Origin: Helicobacter pylori PMSS1
GTDB lineage: Bacteria; Campylobacterota; Campylobacteria; Campylobacterales; Arcobacteraceae
DNA length: 64,000 nucleotides
NCBI GenBank assembly: GCA_945883785.1
Contig: CAMCYD010000001.1
Coordinates: 1 to 64,000 of the forward strand
Direction of reading: 5' to 3'
How positions within the stretch are numbered: the stretch's first letter is position 1; every line of letters starts with the position of its first letter. The notes under the pieces were generated by a model, which worked only from the letters and a program-made list of their open reading frames with translations, made no database searches and had not been told where the DNA came from. Below, one piece after another: positions 59,453 through 64,000 of this stretch. A program made the translations under genes and the position numbers.

Positions 59453-59510
59453 CTTTGCCAACTTTATACAGTAAAGAGTTGAAAAAATTTATTTTTAAAA
59501 GGATGATAAA

Positions 59511-62162
59511 GTGGATATTAAATTAGAAGAATTATTGATAAATAGGGTAAAACTATTATTGCAATCACTTCAAAATGGAGATTTTGAGATAAGTCAAATG
59601 CTTGTATCAAAGATTTCGCCACTTGATAATGTTGATAAGGAATTGGATAATATTTTGGAAGATATTATGTATGAAAAATATCAAATAGCGATAGAGAAAT
59701 TGTCAAATTATTGTGAAATAAGAGATGAAATTTTGAATAAACTTGAAGATAATCATAATGATTTGGTTATCTTCAATGACCAAGAACTCTCAAGTCTCAA
59801 GCTTGAGCTCAAATCCCTAGAATCCAAACTCCAAAATCTAATAGAGCAAAAAACAGAGTACCTTAGTGATGTAGAGGAGTTCAACAACGAATACAATCTT
59901 CATCTTGGAGAACTTATAAAAGCGATCCTAAGTCTAAAAAAAGAGATACTCTACAAACAAACCATAAAACAAGTACGACTTAAAGAAAAATACAAAGAAA
60001 ATCTCCAAACATTTAAAGAAACCAAAGAGACTATCGAAGAGCTTAAAACCACTATCGCAGAGCTTGAAGAGGCACTCGAAAATATAGATGAAGATGATGA
60101 GGACTATGAAGAGCTAACAAAAGCCCATAAAGAACTCCAAGAGGAGATAGAAGTACTTGAAAAAGAGCTAGAAAATCAAGAAGAAGAGCTTGAAAAAACA
60201 AAAGAGTTTATCGAAGATGAGACGATAGAAGAGGAGTACGAAGAGGCAAAAGCAAATTTTGATGAGTATGAAAATGAATACAAACAAACCAAAGAGAATC
60301 AAAAAGATGTGATGCAACTAAGTGATGATGAAAAAGCAGAACTCAAAAAACTTTTCAAAAAAGCAGCGAGACTGTGCCACCCTGATATAGTCCCTGATGA
60401 AGAACTAAAGGCACAAGCAACGGAATTGATGCAGCAGCTTAATGATGCCTATAGTAAACAAGATTTGGAACGAATTAAAGAGATACTTTCAAGTCTAGAA
60501 AATGGGACTGTTTTTGAAACTACTAGTGATAAGCTAGAAGATAAAATCAAACTCCAAGAAAAAATCAAAGAGTACAAACAAAATATCAAAGATATAGAAG
60601 ATGAGATAGCTAGGATTATGGAGGATGATACTTATCAAACTATCAGTGGACTTGATGATTGGGATGGCTATTTTGAAGAGCTAAAAAGTGACCTCGAAGC
60701 TCAAAAAGAGGAGCTGGAAGAGGAAGCTATGGGGATTTTGGAAGAGAAAGAGGAGGAAACTTCTGAAATATCCAAAATAGTAGAAGAAGAGATACCTGAA
60801 TGGATACAAAAGATTTGGGATTGGGCGGATGAGAATAATATTTCTAACGATCAACTTTCGAGAAAGAAAGAAAATTTACTTGCAAAAACAAACATTGATT
60901 TTACTGGGATGAAATTAAAAAATATACCAGATGAAATTTGTCATCTTGAAAATATAACAACATTGATATTGTGGGATAATGATTTGGCATATTTGCCACA
61001 AGATATTGTGAAGTTTGTAAATCTGAAAAAGTTAAATTTGAGAGGTAATCCAAATCTTACAATCACAGCTATTCAGAAAGAATGGATTAATAATCTTAGT
61101 AAACAATGTATTGTTTTTATGGATGAAGTTAGATTGTACAGAGATGATTATGATAGTAGCAATGAAGAGTTTAAAAAAAATGAATTAACACAACAAATCA
61201 TAAATATAGTATTAAGAGATTTTAAAAATGAGCATCATATCGATTTAAGCACTAACTATCAAATAATGCTTAGAATAAAAGATGCCGCTAAAAAAGCTGC
61301 TAATAATTTAATTCACAATGAAGAAGCAAATTTTGTATTAAATTATATCACTTACATAAAAAACAAACCTATCAATATAGAAAAAATTTTCAAACAAGAA
61401 AGCTTTGGTCTTATGAATCCAGTGAATGTAAGGATTGTAAAAAATGAAGATAAACCTCTTCATCCCCCAAAACAAAAAGAAAATAAAACAACTTCTGAAA
61501 ATAGTCCTTATTCACAATATATCCAAGCTATCGAAAATCCATCATTTGAAAAGATAAGATGGTACTGTAATAATCTTATGGGTAAAGATGAAGCTGATGG
61601 GATGCAAAAATATTTAGCCGAAAATGGCAGAATGCACAAAGCACTTATCTATAATGCACTGGAGCAATTTATCTTGCAACTCAATGGGAAAAATCTCACT
61701 TTGGTTGAATGGGGATGTGAGCAAGGGATAGCTTCTATGTTAGTGCTTGACTATATCAGAGAAAAACAGCTTGATATTGAAGTGGCTAAAGTGATTTTAA
61801 TAGAAGATGACACAAAAGCACTCAGTCGTGCAATGGCACACAATCAAGTATTTGTAAGTCAATCTGTAGAAATATCTGGATTTGATAGTAAAGATAAGAC
61901 ACTTTCTACAAAACTAAAAAATACAAAAGACTCAAATTTTCTTCATATTTTTGCAAATGACACGATGCCTATGAAGTTCAAAGATGTAGGATTTGAAAAT
62001 ATTCCAAATAGTTATTTTATGTGTATTTCATCTGCAAACAGTGCATTTTTGGAAATGGTACACTCAGAAATATCAGGTTTATCAAATACAAAAACCTTAT
62101 CAAGTAGAGATGGGCAAATTGGAAGATTTAAAAGATTTGAGAGAATATTTAAGACTAATTAG
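59511..62162 (+). CDS. J-domain-core + LRR + methyltransferase-like modular protein (883 aa)
   Basis: MQLSDDEKAELKKLFKKAARLCHPDIVPDEELKAQATELMQQLNDAYS; LRR NITTLILWDNDLAYLPQDIVKFVNLKKLNLRGNPNLT; LTLVEWGCEQGIASMLVLDYIREK. Confidence 0.75.
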   Translation: MDIKLEELLINRVKLLLQSLQNGDFEISQMLVSKISPLDNVDKELDNILEDIMYEKYQIAIEKLSNYCEIRDEILNKLEDNHNDLVIFNDQELSSLKLELKSLESKLQNLIEQKTEYLSDVEEFNNEYNLHLGELIKAILSLKKEILYKQTIKQVRLKEKYKENLQTFKETKETIEELKTTIAELEEALENIDEDDEDYEELTKAHKELQEEIEVLEKELENQEEELEKTKEFIEDETIEEEYEEAKANFDEYENEYKQTKENQKDVMQLSDDEKAELKKLFKKAARLCHPDIVPDEELKAQATELMQQLNDAYSKQDLERIKEILSSLENGTVFETTSDKLEDKIKLQEKIKEYKQNIKDIEDEIARIMEDDTYQTISGLDDWDGYFEELKSDLEAQKEELEEEAMGILEEKEEETSEISKIVEEEIPEWIQKIWDWADENNISNDQLSRKKENLLAKTNIDFTGMKLKNIPDEICHLENITTLILWDNDLAYLPQDIVKFVNLKKLNLRGNPNLTITAIQKEWINNLSKQCIVFMDEVRLYRDDYDSSNEEFKKNELTQQIINIVLRDFKNEHHIDLSTNYQIMLRIKDAAKKAANNLIHNEEANFVLNYITYIKNKPINIEKIFKQESFGLMNPVNVRIVKNEDKPLHPPKQKENKTTSENSPYSQYIQAIENPSFEKIRWYCNNLMGKDEADGMQKYLAENGRMHKALIYNALEQFILQLNGKNLTLVEWGCEQGIASMLVLDYIREKQLDIEVAKVILIEDDTKALSRAMAHNQVFVSQSVEISGFDSKDKTLSTKLKNTKDSNFLHIFANDTMPMKFKDVGFENIPNSYFMCISSANSAFLEMVHSEISGLSNTKTLSSRDGQIGRFKRFERIFKTN

Positions 62163-62199
62163 TTGTCATTTTGACAAACATAATAAATAATGCTACAAT
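62163..62199 (+). promoter_or_regulatory. sigma70-type promoter with overlapping inverted repeat for the AbiEii-type pair
   Basis: TTGACA at 62171-62176, 17-bp spacer, TACAAT at 62194-62199; TTGTCA-TTT-TGACAA at 62163-62177 overlaps the -35. Confidence 0.7.
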
Positions 62200-62224
62200 C
62201 TGAAAACGAAAAAAAGGGTAACTG

Positions 62225-62635
62225 ATGGAAGTCAAACATATTGTATTTGAAAAATTACTTAGCAATAACAACCTAAAAAAAACAGATTTTGCCAACTATT
62301 CTAAGATTCCATATTTCACTGTGGCTGGATGGAAGAAAAGAGATAGTGTTCCCCCTTATGCTATGGTGATTTTGAAAGATATGATTTATAGAAAAAAGCT
62401 TGATATGGAAGCGGAACAAACTCTAAGACGAAGCTATAGTGTCCCTCAAATGAACTTTGCACTTACAGCGAATGAGGAAAATCAACTCAAATCTGTATTT
62501 TGGGGAACTAACTATACGATAGATGATATCGCAAAAGAGATACAACACAACAATCAAAATATCATAAAGAGAGTAGAAGAAAATCTCCCTTTGGATATGC
62601 GGACACAAATCATAGGCAAATTAGCTCATGCATAG
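62225..62635 (+). CDS. HTH antitoxin-like protein
   Basis: NLKKTDFANYSKIPYFTVAGWKKRDSVPPYAM; overlaps the nucleotidyltransferase start. Confidence 0.7.
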   Translation: MEVKHIVFEKLLSNNNLKKTDFANYSKIPYFTVAGWKKRDSVPPYAMVILKDMIYRKKLDMEAEQTLRRSYSVPQMNFALTANEENQLKSVFWGTNYTIDDIAKEIQHNNQNIIKRVEENLPLDMRTQIIGKLAHA

Positions 62636-63473
62636 AGATGATTGGAGCAGTGTTTTTACAAACCAAGATAGGATTTTAGAACAACTCAAGCCACTTGAAA
62701 ATGAGATGTTTCTAGCTGGTGGTACTGGATTGCAAAGGTTTGTGTTGCCTATGCCATATAGGCATTCTGAGGATTTAGATTTCTTTTTTTCAACTTTAAA
62801 AACCAATCAAGAGTTAGAAAATATCAAAAATAAGATAGTGGAACTTATCACAAATCTTGATGGAGCTAAACTTGACCGTGAACCACTATGGAGAAAAGAG
62901 GAAAAATCTTGGAGGATGTTTTTTAGTTTTAGAGACAATGATGAGATTATCAAAATAGAGCTACTCAATTTTACTTGTGATAGATTGAAAGATTTATCAT
63001 TTGTAAGTGAAGAAATTTATAAGACTGAAAATCTATATAATTTACTGTTGTATAAGTTAAAAGCTTTGTGTGATAGAGCAGATACTATAAAAGACCTCTT
63101 TGATATTTATTTTATTTTAAGAGATTTGGGTGAAATAAGTATCGATACACTTATGAACGATATGAATAAAAAGTTTGAAAATGCTATCGGCATAAAATAT
63201 AGTGTCAAAGATATTGTAACTGCATTAAATCATAGATTAAAATGGGATATAGAGGTTGGAGAAAATATCAAACATCTCCAAGGGATGAAACTTGAGATTG
63301 ATTTATTTCAAAAAGAGCTTCAAGAGACATTTGGGAAAAATGACACTTTAGATTTTAATTTTCAATCAAAAATACAAAAAAAAGCATCAGAATATGACAT
63401 GGAACCAAGTGAATATGTTGAGTTGATTGAAGAAAATCAATTTATAGTAGATGAGTGGAAAAAATATGTGTGA
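62628..63473 (+). CDS. AbiEii/AbiGii-type nucleotidyltransferase toxin
   Basis: LENEMFLAGGTGLQRFVLPMPYRHSEDLDFFFSTL. Confidence 0.88.
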   Translation: MHRDDWSSVFTNQDRILEQLKPLENEMFLAGGTGLQRFVLPMPYRHSEDLDFFFSTLKTNQELENIKNKIVELITNLDGAKLDREPLWRKEEKSWRMFFSFRDNDEIIKIELLNFTCDRLKDLSFVSEEIYKTENLYNLLLYKLKALCDRADTIKDLFDIYFILRDLGEISIDTLMNDMNKKFENAIGIKYSVKDIVTALNHRLKWDIEVGENIKHLQGMKLEIDLFQKELQETFGKNDTLDFNFQSKIQKKASEYDMEPSEYVELIEENQFIVDEWKKYV

Positions 63474-63508
63474 GATATGGAGATACACAGAAGCGAAAAT
63501 TTTGTTGC

Positions 63509-63545
63509 GGACAAAATATGGGTATATTGTTTGGTATGATTAGAA
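63509..63545 (+). promoter_or_regulatory. promoter sharing motif with the 54534 promoter
   Basis: GGACAAAATATGGGTATATTGTTTGGTATGATTAGAA vs GCTAAAATATGGGTATTTGGTTTGGTAGGATTAGAA at 54534. Confidence 0.6.
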
Positions 63546-63568
63546 GAATTAAAATATAAGGTCAATAA

Positions 63569-64000
63569 ATGAAATCTACTCAAGAAACATTAAAATTATT
63601 TTTTATTATCTGGGGAGTTGTTTTACTCCTCAATCAAGCAGTTATTTTTGGTGGTTGCTTTAATCCTTATTGTATTGCAGCAGCAATACCTCATACGGTA
63701 ATTATTACATTTTTATTAATAATGTTAATTGTATGGGCGGAAATAAAACAACATGACGAAGGACAACAACTAGAACCTATTTTAAATACTGAAATAGGAT
63801 GGATTTTCAAAGATAAATTAATTATTTCTAAAGATGAAATAATTTGGGAAAATACAACATACTCAATTAATGAAATTTCAAAAATTACATGGTGGGTTAT
63901 TGATTCAGACCTAGGTCAATTTCAATTTGGCAATCTCTATACTATTGTATTTGGCAATGATAAAACAACTTCAACTATAAAAACCAAACGAAAAGCTCTT
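63569..64000 (+). CDS. paralogue of the 44019 protein (partial, runs off the right edge)
   Basis: MKSTQETLKLFFIIWGVVLLLNQAVIFGGCFNPYCIAAAIPHTVIITFLLIM...IGWIFKDKLIISKDEIIWENTTYSINEISKITWW; not in the ORF track. Confidence 0.8.
   Translation, partial: MKSTQETLKLFFIIWGVVLLLNQAVIFGGCFNPYCIAAAIPHTVIITFLLIMLIVWAEIKQHDEGQQLEPILNTEIGWIFKDKLIISKDEIIWENTTYSINEISKITWWVIDSDLGQFQFGNLYTIVFGNDKTTSTIKTKRKAL

Noticed and set aside
59391-59466. 18-bp direct repeat ATAACTTTGCCAACTTTA at the 3' end of the DUF1566 gene, considered as a diversity-generating retroelement variable-repeat signal
   Set aside because: No intact reverse transcriptase or template repeat seen in the window; a short local duplication is the simpler explanation.
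1-64000. rRNA or tRNA genes and intact insertion sequences
   Set aside because: None recognised by eye on either strand; a tRNAscan-SE/ISfinder run would be needed to exclude them formally.

Overview
The window is AT-rich DNA that looks like Campylobacterota (inferred from codon and protein style only; no database was searched). Most of it is accessory. From left to right:
(1) 1-5.4 kb: partial 5'-nucleotidase, PD-(D/E)XK nuclease, Nudix hydrolase, Sir2-family protein and a WYL regulator.
(2) 5.6-5.96 kb: the fossil 3' end of a group II intron (RT/maturase C-terminus plus degraded domain V/VI).
(3) 5.96-14.35 kb: a tightly coupled six-gene minus-strand operon with an AbiEii-like nucleotidyltransferase pair, a duplicated-zinc-module protein, two large unusual tyrosine-recombinase-like proteins and a putative degenerate NTPase.
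(4) 15.4-29 kb: an integrase and a plasmid-like backbone with many small membrane proteins, a signal-peptidase/TraF-like protein, a 21-bp iteron array, a replication initiator, a RepA-type helicase and ParA plus a small partner. It also holds a four-copy operator array phased by about three helical turns.
(5) 29.4-35 kb: secreted nuclease operon, Y-family polymerase with a divergent S24 repressor, ParB-like protein.
(6) 35.9-43.8 kb: a candidate defence operon with DprA, a 1554-aa HAD-PRTase-nuclease-RecQ fusion, a coiled-coil/TM protein and a membrane protein with a nuclease-like segment.
(7) 44-64 kb: a module-shuffling region with J-domain proteins, a HEPN-like protein, LRR modules, a WYL regulator, a ClpA-like ATPase, a Septu-like ATPase/HNH pair followed by a beta-propeller gene, and an AbiEii-type toxin with an HTH partner.
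A recurrent CAAAATRTG-type promoter motif suggests a WYL-controlled regulon. The strongest candidates for undescribed biology are the six-gene recombinase/nucleotidyltransferase operon, the DprA/HAD-PRTase-RecQ operon and the J-domain modular family.
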